NCBI GenBank assembly: GCA_022376925.1
Contig: JAIOJX010000026.1
Span: forward strand, 200,174,400-200,238,399
Length of the DNA: 64,000 nucleotides
Reading direction: 5' to 3'
From: Tragulus kanchil
Lineage: Eukaryota; Chordata; Mammalia; Artiodactyla; Tragulidae
Shown one piece after another: positions 11,851 through 22,905 of this stretch (within the stretch, counting starts at the first letter, position 1; each line of letters opens with the position of its first letter). The notes below the pieces were generated by a model, which saw nothing but the letters and a program-made list of their open reading frames with translations, was not told where the DNA came from and did not search any database. A program made the translations under genes and the position numbers.

Positions 11851-13171
11851 CATGTTGCCTTGCACTGTTGTGCTTTGAAAACTTGCCACCTGTCCCTGCC
11901 TTTTCTCCTCAGGAAATGTATGGTCTCTCTGAGTCAGGGACCCAGCCAATTAGTATGTGTGAATTTTGGAAGCAACTTCCTCTTGTTTTCTTTTCTAATA
12001 CAAAGAGAAGTTCTCTGCAATACCTCTCTAAACAAAGTCATCCTGCTTCACTCCTACATTATGAAGCAGTCTCTTCTCACTCCCCTCCAGTATAATAAGC
12101 CATGATAGCACATATAGTACATGTACAGTACACATGACAGCATGCTAAAAGCCAAGGTCTGCATCTCCTGTACTGAACTTCTAGTACAACTGTCTCCATC
12201 TGCTCTTATCTCTCTTCCATCCTATTTTCAAGGAATGCTCATAAGAGCCTACTTGTTTGGTTTGAAGCTATCCTGGTAAAAAAAAAAAAAACCCATTAAC
12301 GCTGAACCTCAGGTCATGCGGGTTCTGGTGTGCTGGTAATGGGATGGATCACTCTAGAATTCCTACTGATTGTCCACTCTTCCTTATTGAGGTTCAGTGA
12401 AAAGAATTTGTCCCACCAGGATAGATTTGCTGAAACCATGGAAAATATAATCACTTTGCTTATTTATTTAAATTTCTGAGATAATTCTAAGGGGAAAACC
12501 TTTACCAATTTCAGTTGTAGAACATAACTCCACTTGCTGCACATCTGTACTGTCTTACAATCTAAATAAGCACGTGAGAACAAATTGCCCTCACACTAGG
12601 ATTATGTGTGTGTGTGTGTATTTCTCAAAGGGACATGTGTATATATGAGGATTCTTTTTTATTGCCCATTTGAAGAAGACTATGCTATTTAGTTAGGAAA
12701 CTATGCATGTCTTGAACATATTGAAAAGGAGGGACATGAAGTGATTACTTTCTAATTGTTTATCTCAGTTAATGCTTTTGAATCTCAAAGAACTGCTTCT
12801 GTACAGCCAGAGTTGAAAGCTAATTAGGACTCATTTTTACAGACTTGATTTACATTCCAAGGTAGAAGAAAATTGGGGAGTGGGGAGGAAATGCCTCTTG
12901 GTAAATACAAACTTAAAAGAAAATATATTTTTTCCTTCTCTGCACAGAGGTAAAACATTGTCTTTTTTAGGGAAATTCTGAAGAACTGTTTTTTTTTTTT
13001 TTTTGGTTAACAAAACTTCCAGTTCCCAGCTAGAGAGCTTGAAAAAATGGATTGATCCATGCGGGCTGGTGTATTAATCGACCTTTGAAGTTCACTTGTA
13101 TTTGTTTATGTCTGTACCATTCATCAACCAAAGATGACCAGCCATATTACAATCGACATTTCCATCATACA
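11851..13171. other. No recognised gene; short simple tracts
   Basis: Single-copy DNA with a short TG run at 12605-12620, an A run near 12279 and a T run near 12990. I recognise no gene or repeat family in the rest. Confidence 0.5.
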
Positions 13172-13308
13172 GCTGGGACTTCCCTGCGGTGCAGTGCTTA
13201 AAACTTTGCCTTTCAGTGAAGGGGGTGTGGGTTCGATCCCTGGTCAGGAGCTAAGATCCCTCATGCCTTGTGGCCAAAAAAACAAAACAAAAAACCAAAA
13301 ACCAAAAC
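13172..13308 (+). repeat. Short tRNA-derived SINE (CHR-1-like)
   Basis: Starts gggacttccctgcggtgcag, has the B-box-like gttcgatccctggtc at 13231, then catgccttgtggcc and an A-rich tail. It is the short-body class, like 5233-5349 and 30920-31042. Confidence 0.8.
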
Positions 13309-14056
13309 ATGAAACAGAAGCAGTGGTGTAAAAAATTCAAAAAAGACTTTGAAATAAAGTGCACATTGAAAAAGTTCTTGGAAAAATAAACCATACAATT
13401 ATTTGTTATAAAAAGGTAAAACAAAAGAGAAAGAGGTTTCCCTTTTCAATATCCTCCCTTTCTCATTTCAACCTATGAAGGGACAATGAGTGGTAAAGAA
13501 AGGACCTAAGGAATTGCAGATATAATTTTGATGCATAGAACAACAGGGCCCCTTTCTAGTTTGCATGGGAAGGTGCTTTTCCCCAGAGCCTGGCCCAGGC
13601 TTCCTGCAGTTAGGGTGGTGATTGGCACATTCCTGTGCCAATGGGAATAACAGCTGGGCTTCTCAAGAGTCTTCCAAAGCAGCTGCCCCATCCACCTTGG
13701 CACTGTTTGCGTAAAGTTTTAGTTGCTGACGTTCTCAGATGGCTGCTGAGTATCTCTAATAACAGTACTTTCCATTTTATTGCTTTTTCTTCTGAATAAA
13801 ATATCTGCATCTTCAATCTTTAGTCCAAGGAAATGCAATGAAAAATTGCCCCAGGATGAAAGGCATGCTCATAGTCAGGCTAGTGTTAAGGTTTCTGTAA
13901 GCTACTGTGGTCAGGAAAAGAGAAACTGAATTTTTATATATAGCAATGCTGGGACACGTGCTTTTTGGACAAGTTTCAATTTGAGGCCAAAGTAGAATAA
14001 AAGAAGGGGGAGCTGGGATGAATTTTTATGTATATAATGTGTGTGTGTGTGCATGG
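13309..14056. other. No recognised feature
   Basis: Single-copy DNA ending in a short TG run at about 14039-14050 next to the Bov-tA. Nothing recognisable. Confidence 0.5.
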
Positions 14057-14264
14057 CTGTTTAGTCACTTAGTTGTGTCTGACTCTGTGACTGCATCAAA
14101 TGTAGTTCACCAGGCTCTTCTGTAAATGGGATTCTCCAGACAAGAATACTAGAGGGAGTAGCTATTCTCTTCTCCAGGGGATCTTCCTGATCCAAGAATC
14201 AAACCTGGGTCTCCTGCATCATTGCAAGTGGATACTTTACTGTCTTGAGCCACTAGGAAAGCTA
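14057..14264 (-). repeat. Bov-tA SINE, antisense, diverged
   Basis: Reverse-strand order of Bov-tA marks: tagtcacttagttgtgtctg, gggattctccagacaagaat, ggggatcttcctgatccaag, then gagccactaggaaagct. About 205 bases with many substitutions, so an older copy. Confidence 0.85.
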
Positions 14265-14267
14265 TCT

Positions 14268-14392
14268 GCATCTATATCTATATCCACACACTTCCACTAT
14301 ATATATACATATATACATATATATACACACACACATATGGTAGTATACCACTATATATATATATACATATACGCATACATACACTAGTATGC
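14268..14392. repeat. AT/AC-rich microsatellite
   Basis: Runs of (AT)n, (ACAT)n and (CA)n lie between the Bov-tA and an L1 3' end. Likely length-variable. Confidence 0.85.
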
Positions 14393-14586
14393 ACAAAATA
14401 GATAACTAATGAGAACCTACTGTATAGCACAGAATGCTGCTCAATGTTCTGTTGTGACCTAAATGGGTAGAAATCTTAAAAAGAGGTTATATAGGTATGT
14501 GTAAAGCTGATTCACTTTGATGTACAGCAGAAACTAACATAACATTGTAAAGCAACTATACACCAAGAAAAATTAAGAAAAAATAA
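14384..14586 (+). repeat. LINE-1 3' end, sense (artiodactyl type)
   Basis: Contains cctactgtatagcacagaat, gctgattcactttgatgtac and cagaaactaacataacattg, the familiar 3' end of ruminant L1 copies, followed by an A-rich tail. Strongly 5' truncated. Confidence 0.8.
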
Positions 14587-15233
14587 AATTAAGTAAAAAA
14601 GAAGAGTGAAGGAAAAAAGCTGAAGTATATGGGAATATTTAAAATACTAAATATTCATTAAGAAATGAATTAGAACACTGAAAGTATCAGCTGCATCTAG
14701 ACAGGGCAAGGAATCCTGGCATAAGAAGAGATGCAAGACAAGTTCAGACTATTCAGAATGGTTCAGAGTACTCAGACATTCTCCAAGCCCAGGAGTTACA
14801 ACTCCAGTCACCCAGACACACAATCCAAACACAGAAAACAGGATAATGAGAAAAAGTCTCTTCTGACGAAGATGCCTCTTGATGGGGCCTATTAGGAAGT
14901 GCCTATTAGGAGAACTGTCTGCTGGGCAAATATTAAAACTACCTCTGTAAAAGCGAAGCAATCACAGCTCAGCAGGGGATTGTAGAACTTGGTCAAGAGA
15001 GCAACACTATAAGGATATCTGGGGGCAAACGTCCTGTGGATAATAATCCCAAAAGACAAAGCTCAGGCTTTAATAATCACCTGCAGGTGACATGAGTTAT
15101 AAAATACTGCTGAGTTTGCACTGAGGCCTTCACAGTTCAGTTACACTCTGTCATCTCCGTGTCGCCCAGTCAGGCAGAGTACAGTGAATTACAGGGAGTA
15201 CAGGGATTAAAGTGGGCAAAGACATGCAATAAA
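14587..15233. other. No recognised feature
   Basis: Single-copy DNA up to the D5 edge. No gene or repeat family recognised. Confidence 0.5.
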
Positions 15234-17511
15234 CACGATACTTAACATTCACTTCCCAGTTAAAAATGGGGAGCTATTCTGGGAAATGGGTGAGAGCTTC
15301 ATAAATTCCTTTTACTTTTAATATCGAGAGGAAGTATTCCTTTTCTTTCCATTCTTTTGTCTCAGCTCTTTGTCTTTAGCCCTGCATGCTCTGGATAACC
15401 AGCTTCCTACTGATGAATGTCAAGATGCTCATATCTGCCTGAGGACATTAACTGAGTCTAGCAACCAAGAGTCAGCCAGGTAGGAGCCCTTTCTCTGAAC
15501 ACCCAGTTTTCCTGTGCATTATAAAAACAAAACCAACTGGGATACCAGCGTAAACGTCTTGTCTTTGCTTTCCACAAATCCCCATACATTTCAACAAACT
15601 AATACCAGGCTAGCACTGTTGGCATCAGTATGCAAAGCCAAGACACAACAAAGAATTTCCTGATGTATTCTTTATGTGTAGTTTCTATGAAAAGAATAAT
15701 TCTTTTTTCTCTTGCTTCTGAGAAGTGAATAATGTGACAGGAAAGAGGGGTAGATCAATTTTTCTTTTCCTGTTTCAGAGCTGGGAAGTTAAGTTGGACT
15801 GTGACATCAAAGGCTCACCAACAAAAAGATCCTGTACCATTGGTGCATCATTGACCGCTCTAAGACCCTCTGAAATGTCTCTGATACAGTAATGCCTTTT
15901 TGAAAAGATTTACTGTGGGAAAGCACTGGACTGGTCATCTCCAGGATGTGCCCTGTCCACTGCACCCAGCTCTCCTGTAAGTACCAGAACTAAGCCATAG
16001 TGACCAGTCATCAGATGGCCCAGAGCTGAGACCTAGAAGGGAAATGAGAGGAGAGAGAAAGAGTGGTGGTGGTGGGTGTTTTGGAGGGAAAAAGAGGCTG
16101 AATTTCTAGAGTGTTTTCTCCACTCTTTGAAATCAGTGCCTCCTTCCCTCAAATCATATGGAATACATCATTCCTAGGTTTTGATTTACTAAAGCACAAG
16201 AAAAAAATTCTCCCTTCTAGTAGAGACTACTGGTGTTTATCCTAAATCTCAGAAATACGAAACTGGCCCCAACTATATGGCATACTCATCACTAAGGCAA
16301 TAGTGTTAATCTTTCAGGCTGTGAAATTTCTCTTGTTCTTTCCTTCCCTTCTTGGAGATATGTCTAGAGTTCACGATACTTAACATTCACTTCCCAGTTA
16401 AAATGGGGAGCTATTCTGGGAAATGGGTGAGAGCTTCATAAATTCCTTTTACTTTTAATATCGAGAGGAAGTATTCCTTTTCTTTCCATTCTTTTGTCTC
16501 AGCTCTTTGTCTTTAGCCCTGCATGCTCTGGATAACCAGCTTCCTACTGATGAATGTCAAGATGCTCATATCTGCCTGAGGACATTAACTGAGTCTAGCA
16601 ACCAAGAGTCAGCCAGGTAGGAGCCCTTTCTCTGAACACCCAGTTTTCCTGTGCATTATAAAAACAAAACCAACTGGGATACCAGCGTAAACGTCTTGTC
16701 TTTGCTTTCCACAAATCCCCATACATTTCAACAAACTAATACCAGGCTAGCACTGTTGGCATCAGTATGCAAAGCCAAGACACAACAAAGAATTTCCTGA
16801 TGTATTCTTTATGTGTAGTTTCTATGAAAAGAATAATTCTTTTTTCTCTTGCTTCTGAGAAGTGAATAATGTGACAGGAAAGAGGGGTAGATCAATTTTT
16901 CTTTTCCTGTTTCAGAGCTGGGAAGTTAAGTTGGACTGTGACATCAAAGGCTCACCAACAAAAAGATCCTGTACCATTGGTGCATCATTGACCGCTCTAA
17001 GACCCTCTGAAATGTCTCTGATACAGTAATGCCTTTTTGAAAAGATTTACTGTGGGAAAGCACTGGACTGGTCATCTCCAGGATGTGCCCTGTCCACTGC
17101 ACCCAGCTCTCCTGTAAGTACCAGAACTAAGCCATAGTGACCAGTCATCAGATGGCCCAGAGCTGAGACCTAAAAGGGGAAATGAGAGGAGAGAGAAAGA
17201 GTGGTGGTGGTGGGTGTTTTGGAGGGAAAAAGAGGCTGAATTTCTAGAGTGTTTTCTCCACTCTTTGAAATCAGTGCCTCCTTCCCTCAAATCATATGGA
17301 ATACATCATTCCTAGGTTTTGATTTACTAAAGCACAAGAAAAAAATTCTCCCTTCTAGTAGAGACTACTGGTGTTTATCCTAAATCTCAGAAATACGAAA
17401 CTGGCCCCAACTATATGGCATACTCATCACTAAGGCAATAGTGTTAATCTTTCAGGCTGTGAAATTTCTCTTGTTCTTTCCTTCCCTTCTTGGAGATATG
17501 TCTAGAGTTCA
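15234..17511. repeat. Tandem duplication D5, unit 1138 bp
   Basis: Copy 1 is 15234-16373 and copy 2 is 16372-17511. Offset is 1138, then 1137 after an A-run difference (taaaaatggg against taaaatggg), and back to 1138 after one in agaaggga/aaaagggga near 16035. All differences seen are homopolymer-type. The junction shares the bases ca. No gene or repeat family is recognised inside. Confidence 0.97.
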
Positions 17512-17663
17512 AGTGGAAAGTACATTTCTGATAAGATATTTCATGTAAAAATGGACTTCAATCCACATTACATACTTTCCCAAGATAATAATTGATTTGA
17601 GATAACATAGATTTGACCAGTCAAAGCTTCTATGTCATGAAAAGTCACTGTACTTCATGGAAA

Positions 17664-17817
17664 GTGTGTTAGTCACTCAATCATGTCTGATTCTTGGAGA
17701 CCCCCTGGACTGTAGCCCACCAGGGCTTTTCAGATCAGAAGCAGCCTTGTCTCCTGCCTCATCTCTTGAAGCTCCTGCCTGGCAGGCAGATTCTTTATCT
17801 CTGAGCCACCAGGGACC
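17664..17817 (-). repeat. Bov-tA SINE, antisense, internally shortened
   Basis: gtgtgttagtcactcaatca, ggactgtagcccaccagg, and the reversed head gagccaccaggga. The central Bov-A segment is shortened. acttcat at 17652 and 17818 may be the target-site duplication. Confidence 0.82.
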
Positions 17818-18080
17818 ACTTCATTGAGGTTTGTCTCATTTTTAATGAACTGGGATATTTGGGTTTGACCCTCTTTCTCAGAGGGTTGTGAGGCTTCATG
17901 ACTTTATATAAATAAATAACTTGAAGATTTATGGATCGGAGTGATTTCCTAGAGACTATAAAATGTCCCAGTTAGTAGTACTGAAGCAGAAATATCTGAA
18001 TGTTTAATTTTTAAGTCAAATAAAATTGTACATAGAAAAGTCCTTCACATTAAGAACTATGATTGAAGGTGTGATTCAGA

Positions 18081-20395
18081 CTCTCACACCAGGTTTCCAG
18101 TAAGCAAGTTTTTATGAGCATAAGCAAACAATTCAAACTCACAAAGTCTATTTTCAGAAACCATTTGATATGTCTCCTGCATCTGATGAGTTTACGGCTG
18201 TCTGAAAACAAAAACCAGATAGAGCAGGGGAACTGAGGAGGAGAGAGAAAGAGAGAAGAAGAGGGCAAGGAGGGAGACAGGAGGAGGAGGGGAAGGAGGT
18301 GACGAGGCTCCAAAGAAAATGGTTCGTGAAGGAGAGCCAATCCTAATCCAGCTGTTCCAAGCCAACCAAAGCATCTGGTTTCTTTAATTTAGTACACTTC
18401 ATACTAAAAGGCCAGCTTGTTTACACTGTATATTTGGAGTTATTTAAACTGTCTCTTCCAAACCATTGGGTTTGCAACTTCAGGGGAGGCTTTTCAAATG
18501 TGGCTGGAAAGGATTCCCACATCAATATCACATGGCATGAATGATATGGAAAGAAAAAGTTATAGATATTCTAAGAGTAGTTAGCATGCCATTTCAGACT
18601 ATTTTATTAGGATTTTCTAAGAGGACTGAAAATGTCCCCATGTAAGCCTCTATACCATGCAAATGAAGCCATGTTCTCTATACCAATGGGCACACAGGCA
18701 AGTGGGTGCATTCATGCCATCAGCTGTATGGGGTATCTCTCCATTGGCTACGCTGTTCCAGAAATACTATTTATATTTTAAGTAAAACACAAACTGAAAA
18801 TACACAGAAGTATCAAATCCAAGGAGAACTTACTTGGAACCCTCTGGAAATTTGGTTAGGGTTTAGTCCTTAATCCTCTGTTTCTTCACAGAACTTCTCT
18901 CATCACTTGACAGGGTCTTAGTTTTTCCCTGTAAGTAGGGATGTCCCAACAGGATCTTCCAAACCACTATTTCTCACCCAAACTCTAGTCCTAAGTTCCT
19001 AACCATTTCAAAACACTTCCACTTGCCTGCCCCACAATCACCTGGATGTCCAAGACAGAACTCAGCATTGTACCTACACTAGTTCTTCCACAACCTTTCT
19101 ATGCATTTTTGTAACCTAAATCTCATTAGCTCCTTAGCTATTTCACCCAACATAGCCCTTCATCAGAGAGAAGCTTTTACTATTTTCTTGATAATATTCG
19201 TTTTTTTCTTGCCCTCTCACACCAGGTTTCCAGTAAGCAAGTTTTTATGAGCATAAGCAAACAATTCAAACTCACAAAGTCTATTTTCAGAAACCATTTG
19301 ATATGTCTCCTGCATCTGATGAGTTTACGGCTGTCTGAAAACAAAAACCAGATAGAGCAGGGGAACTGAGGAGGAGAGAGAAAGAGAGAAGAAGAGGGCA
19401 AGGAGGGAGACAGGAGGAGGAGGGGAAGGAGGTGACGAGGCTCCAAAGAAAATGGTTCGTGAAGGAGAGCCAATCCTAATCCAGCTGTTCCAAGCCAACC
19501 AAAGCATCTGGTTTCTTTAATTTAGTACACTTCATACTAAAAGGCCAGCTTGTTTACACTGTATATTTGGAGTTATTTAAACTGTCTCTTCCAAACCATT
19601 GGGTTTGCAACTTCAGGGGAGGCTTTTCAAATGTGGCTGGAAAGGATTCCCACATCAATATCACATGGCATGAATGATATGGAAAGAAAAAGTTATAGAT
19701 ATTCTAAGAGTAGTTAGCATGCCATTTCAGACTATTTTATTAGGATTTTCTAAGAGGACTGAAAATGTCCCCATGTAAGCCTCTATACCATGCAAATGAA
19801 GCCATGTTCTCTATACCAATGGGCACACAGGCAAGTGGGTGCATTCATGCCATCAGCTGTATGGGGTATCTCTCCATTGGCTACGCTGTTCCAGAAATAC
19901 TATTTATATTTTAAGTAAAACACAAACTGAAAATACACAGAAGTATCAAATCCAAGGAGAACTTACTTGGAACCCTCTGGAAATTTGGTTAGGGTTTAGT
20001 CCTTAATCCTCTGTTTCTTCACAGAACTTCTCTCATCACTTGACAGGGTCTTAGTTTTTCCCTGTAAGTAGGGATGTCCCAACAGGATCTTCCAAACCAC
20101 TATTTCTCACCCAAACTCTAGTCCTAAGTTCCTAACCATTTCAAAACACTTCCACTTGCCTGCCCCACAATCACCTGGATGTCCAAGACAGAACTCAGCA
20201 TTGTACCTACACTAGTTCTTCCACAACCTTTATGTAACTGATGCCATTCTTCTCCTGGTCAAACAGTTGGAAATCTGAGAGTCAATTTCAACTCTCATTA
20301 GCTCCCCTTAGCTATTTCACCCAACATAGCCCCTTCATCAGAGAAGCGAAGCTTTTTTACTATTTTCTTGATAATATTCGTTAAATTTGCCCCTT
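18081..20395. repeat. Tandem duplication D6, unit 1133 bp
   Basis: Exact agreement of 18081-19098 with 19214-20231. Beyond that, copy 1 carries 115 bases (19099-19213) that are a shortened, indel-rich version of the 164 bases at 20232-20395: gctcctta for gctcccctta, agcccttc for agccccttc, and a large gap near the start. This is the clearest case in the window of low-accuracy sequence at the end of a first copy. Confidence 0.97.
18232..18306 (+). repeat. Polypurine (GA-rich) tract
   Basis: About 75 bases almost entirely A and G, with an unbroken 31-base purine run at 18235-18265. Repeated at about 19365-19439 by D6. Such tracts can form triplex (H-DNA) in supercoiled DNA; function here is unknown. 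Confidence 0.8.
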
Positions 20396-21129
20396 CTTTC
20401 CACTTCCCTTGCTCTCTCTTCATTTGATACCCAAATTACTCAATGATTTGTTGCTTAATTTTCCTATATGTGAGACTGAAAAATATATACCTGAAGGCAA
20501 AGACCAGAAAAACTTCTGAATATTATGAGTAAACAGAAGGAGCTTAACTCTGCCTAGAAGCAATCCATAATTTGAAACCATTCAAGAGAAAGCTAATTCA
20601 TAGCTAGGCATTCGGCAAGCCATTTCATTCACAATGCTCCCATGAGGTAGGTCCTTACCCATTTATCTTTTTTGTGTTCCAGGCTGACTGAATCACTGGC
20701 TCTGAGCTGATCATTGCAGCCCTTCCACTGTCTGACAGTACTGGGAAATCTCGCTACTTTCTCCAGGTTTACTGATCTTTGACTTTTTAACTCAGAAGTT
20801 CAGACAAAGGAACGTTTGCTCCCATTGCTCAAGTCTCTCCAGCTGGGATTGTTTGACCTCATCAAGAGCCGTAACTGCAGTAACTTACAGACCAATAGCA
20901 ACAGCAATTCCCAAGGGGAAATACAGCTGATAAACAGAAGGCAAGAACTAGGTGGTAAGGGGTTGGCCATAAACACTTAAGGCCTCAGTGTGACACCTTT
21001 GTGGCCTGTGTAATTCCCATTGACGTCAATTCCATGTTATGGATACTTTAGGACCACAGGAAAGAACCTTACATTGCTTCATCAATTAAGAGGTATTCCC
21101 ACTACAAGCTCAGAGTGTAACCCTTAGAC
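20396..21129. other. No recognised feature
   Basis: Single-copy DNA. A fragment near 20625-20665 (cccatgaggtaggtccttac) could be a MIR remnant, but is too short to call. Confidence 0.4.
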
Positions 21130-21290
21130 CAGCAATACTGGCAAGTATAAAGTGGCTAGGAATGCAAATTCATGGACCTTATACAGACTGACCTTCTAAA
21201 TCATAATGCCTGGGATTAAGGCTCAGGAAATTAGTTTAAGAAAGTCTTCACTTGATTCTAATTTGTGCTATCATTTGAGAAACACTGTGC
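21130..21290. repeat. hAT-Charlie remnant, MER5A-like
   Basis: Reads tagaccagcaatact, aatgcaaattcatggacc, cttgattctaatttgtgc and ends tttgagaaacactgtg, matching the order of MER5A parts. A non-autonomous DNA transposon fossil, no coding capacity. Confidence 0.65.
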
Positions 21291-21744
21291 CTTCCAATAT
21301 ATGATGATAATAACTAGATCTGAGTAAACAATCAAATAAGTATGCAAATAAAAATGAGATAAAGAGCAATTGGAATAGAGGGTCTATTTTCTCTTGTACT
21401 TACAATGCTTAGCACAGAATAAATCTAAGTAAACACTGCTGACGAAGTGACTGAAAGGATCTTACATAGGTAGATGCCAGAATTGAAAATATTCCATCTA
21501 ACAAATGATGTCTTTGGTTTGTTTGCTTATTTGTTTTAAAAATCAGTGAAGTCTAGAAAACAGATGTGCACAGAACATCCCAAACACACTCTTCCTCTCT
21601 GTTTCATGCCTTCAGAATGTTTCATATATTTCACATTTCAAAGTAGATGTTCTGATAATAACCACCCCTTCCTCAAAGCAAGCCTTAAAAGACTGTTTTC
21701 TTGTCACTCAATCATCCTTGAAACCATTCTAGCTCCCTTCTTTT

Positions 21745-22195
21745 TTTTCCTAAACTTTTATTTTACCTTTAACTTTTACAGAGTTTTGTTGTTTACAGAT
21801 ATGTATGTTCCCAGATTAGTCATATGTATATTCCCCCATCCCACCCCTCCAGACCATCACACAGTAACCCTGAAGGATCTCCTTTTCTCACAGAGCAACA
21901 ACTACAGCTATTTTCTTCACATATGATAGTACAGGCCTTCATGTTACTTCCTTTATGCCTCCTACCCACTGTTCCTTCCCCACAACGTCCATATGTCCAC
22001 TGTCCATGTCTGTTTCTCCATCACTTCACCACATGTGCCATCATTCCCATCCTACTAGATTCCATATATATGTGTTAGTATATTGTACTTGTCCTTCTCT
22101 TTTTGACTGACCTCACTTTTTATAATAGGTTCTAGATACAGGCACCTCATTAGGGCTGATTCTTCTGCATCTCTTTTTACATCTAGCTCCCTTCT
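21745..22195 (-). repeat. LINE-1 3' UTR, antisense
   Basis: Contains reversed L1 3' wording: cttttattttacctttaac, agatatgtatgttcccag, tttttgactgacctcac and aggcacctcattagggctga. Frames 21546-21926 and 21824-22078 partly lie in it and are not genes. Confidence 0.72.
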
Positions 22196-22409
22196 ATTTG
22201 TCCAACTGGTTATCAGAGCCTGAAATTTTTACCTTCTAATATTTATTGAAATCATTTCATTGGGCACTTTCTAGACCATCACCATTCCCTTAGTTTAAGC
22301 ATTAATTAACCTTTAGTCACTATTAATTTGGTATGTGCCTCTCTCCTCTCACTTGTGTCCTCCTTTAGACCATCCCCTACTAACATACCACATGAATCTT
22401 CTCTGAAAT

Positions 22410-22905
22410 GATGAGTGTCTCTTGTCGTTGCCATGTTTAGAAGGCTGCAGAGGCTTTATGTCACCTTCAGGATGAAACACAGGACTTCCCATTATCTGAC
22501 TCCCTGCCTGATCTCCAACCTTATTGCCTGCCCGATGTACCGTGGCAAGCTCACCCATTTGCAAACCCACACTTCTGCAAACCTCATGCCTTTTTCCCTT
22601 TTTACTGTGTTGGGATATTCCTTCCTGTCTTCACAGTTTGACTAATTGATAGCTGTCCTTTAGGACTCAGTTCAAGTCTCCCCCTGCTAGAGGAAGCTTT
22701 TTCGGATGCTATCCCCTCACACCTTTTCAATGGGTGCCTCTCCTCTGTGCAGGATTCCATCTCAGCACCCATCACCTCTTGCTTCTCTTTTTCCTTTAGA
22801 GCTTCCTAAGGACAGGAACTGTTTCTTATTAATGTTTGTAAAAATGACTCTTGGCTGTTTCCCTGGTGCACAGCAACTGCTCCATAAATGTGCATTAAGT
22901 AAAGA
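22410..22905 (+). repeat. LINE-2 3' region, sense
   Basis: Reads in L2 order: atgaaacacaggacttccc, gactccctgcctgatctcc, gtcctttaggactcagttca, gcttcctaaggacagga, then ctccataaatgtgcattaag. The stretch after 22548 is repeated by D7. The frame at 22706-22921 (again at 23814) is L2-derived. Confidence 0.75.

Noticed and set aside
18660..18780. A conserved non-coding element
   Set aside because: The sequence is unremarkable by eye, and conservation cannot be judged without alignment.
21546..22078. Open frames of 126 and 84 codons as a gene
   Set aside because: They overlap an antisense L1 3' UTR and have no recognisable domain, promoter or splice context.
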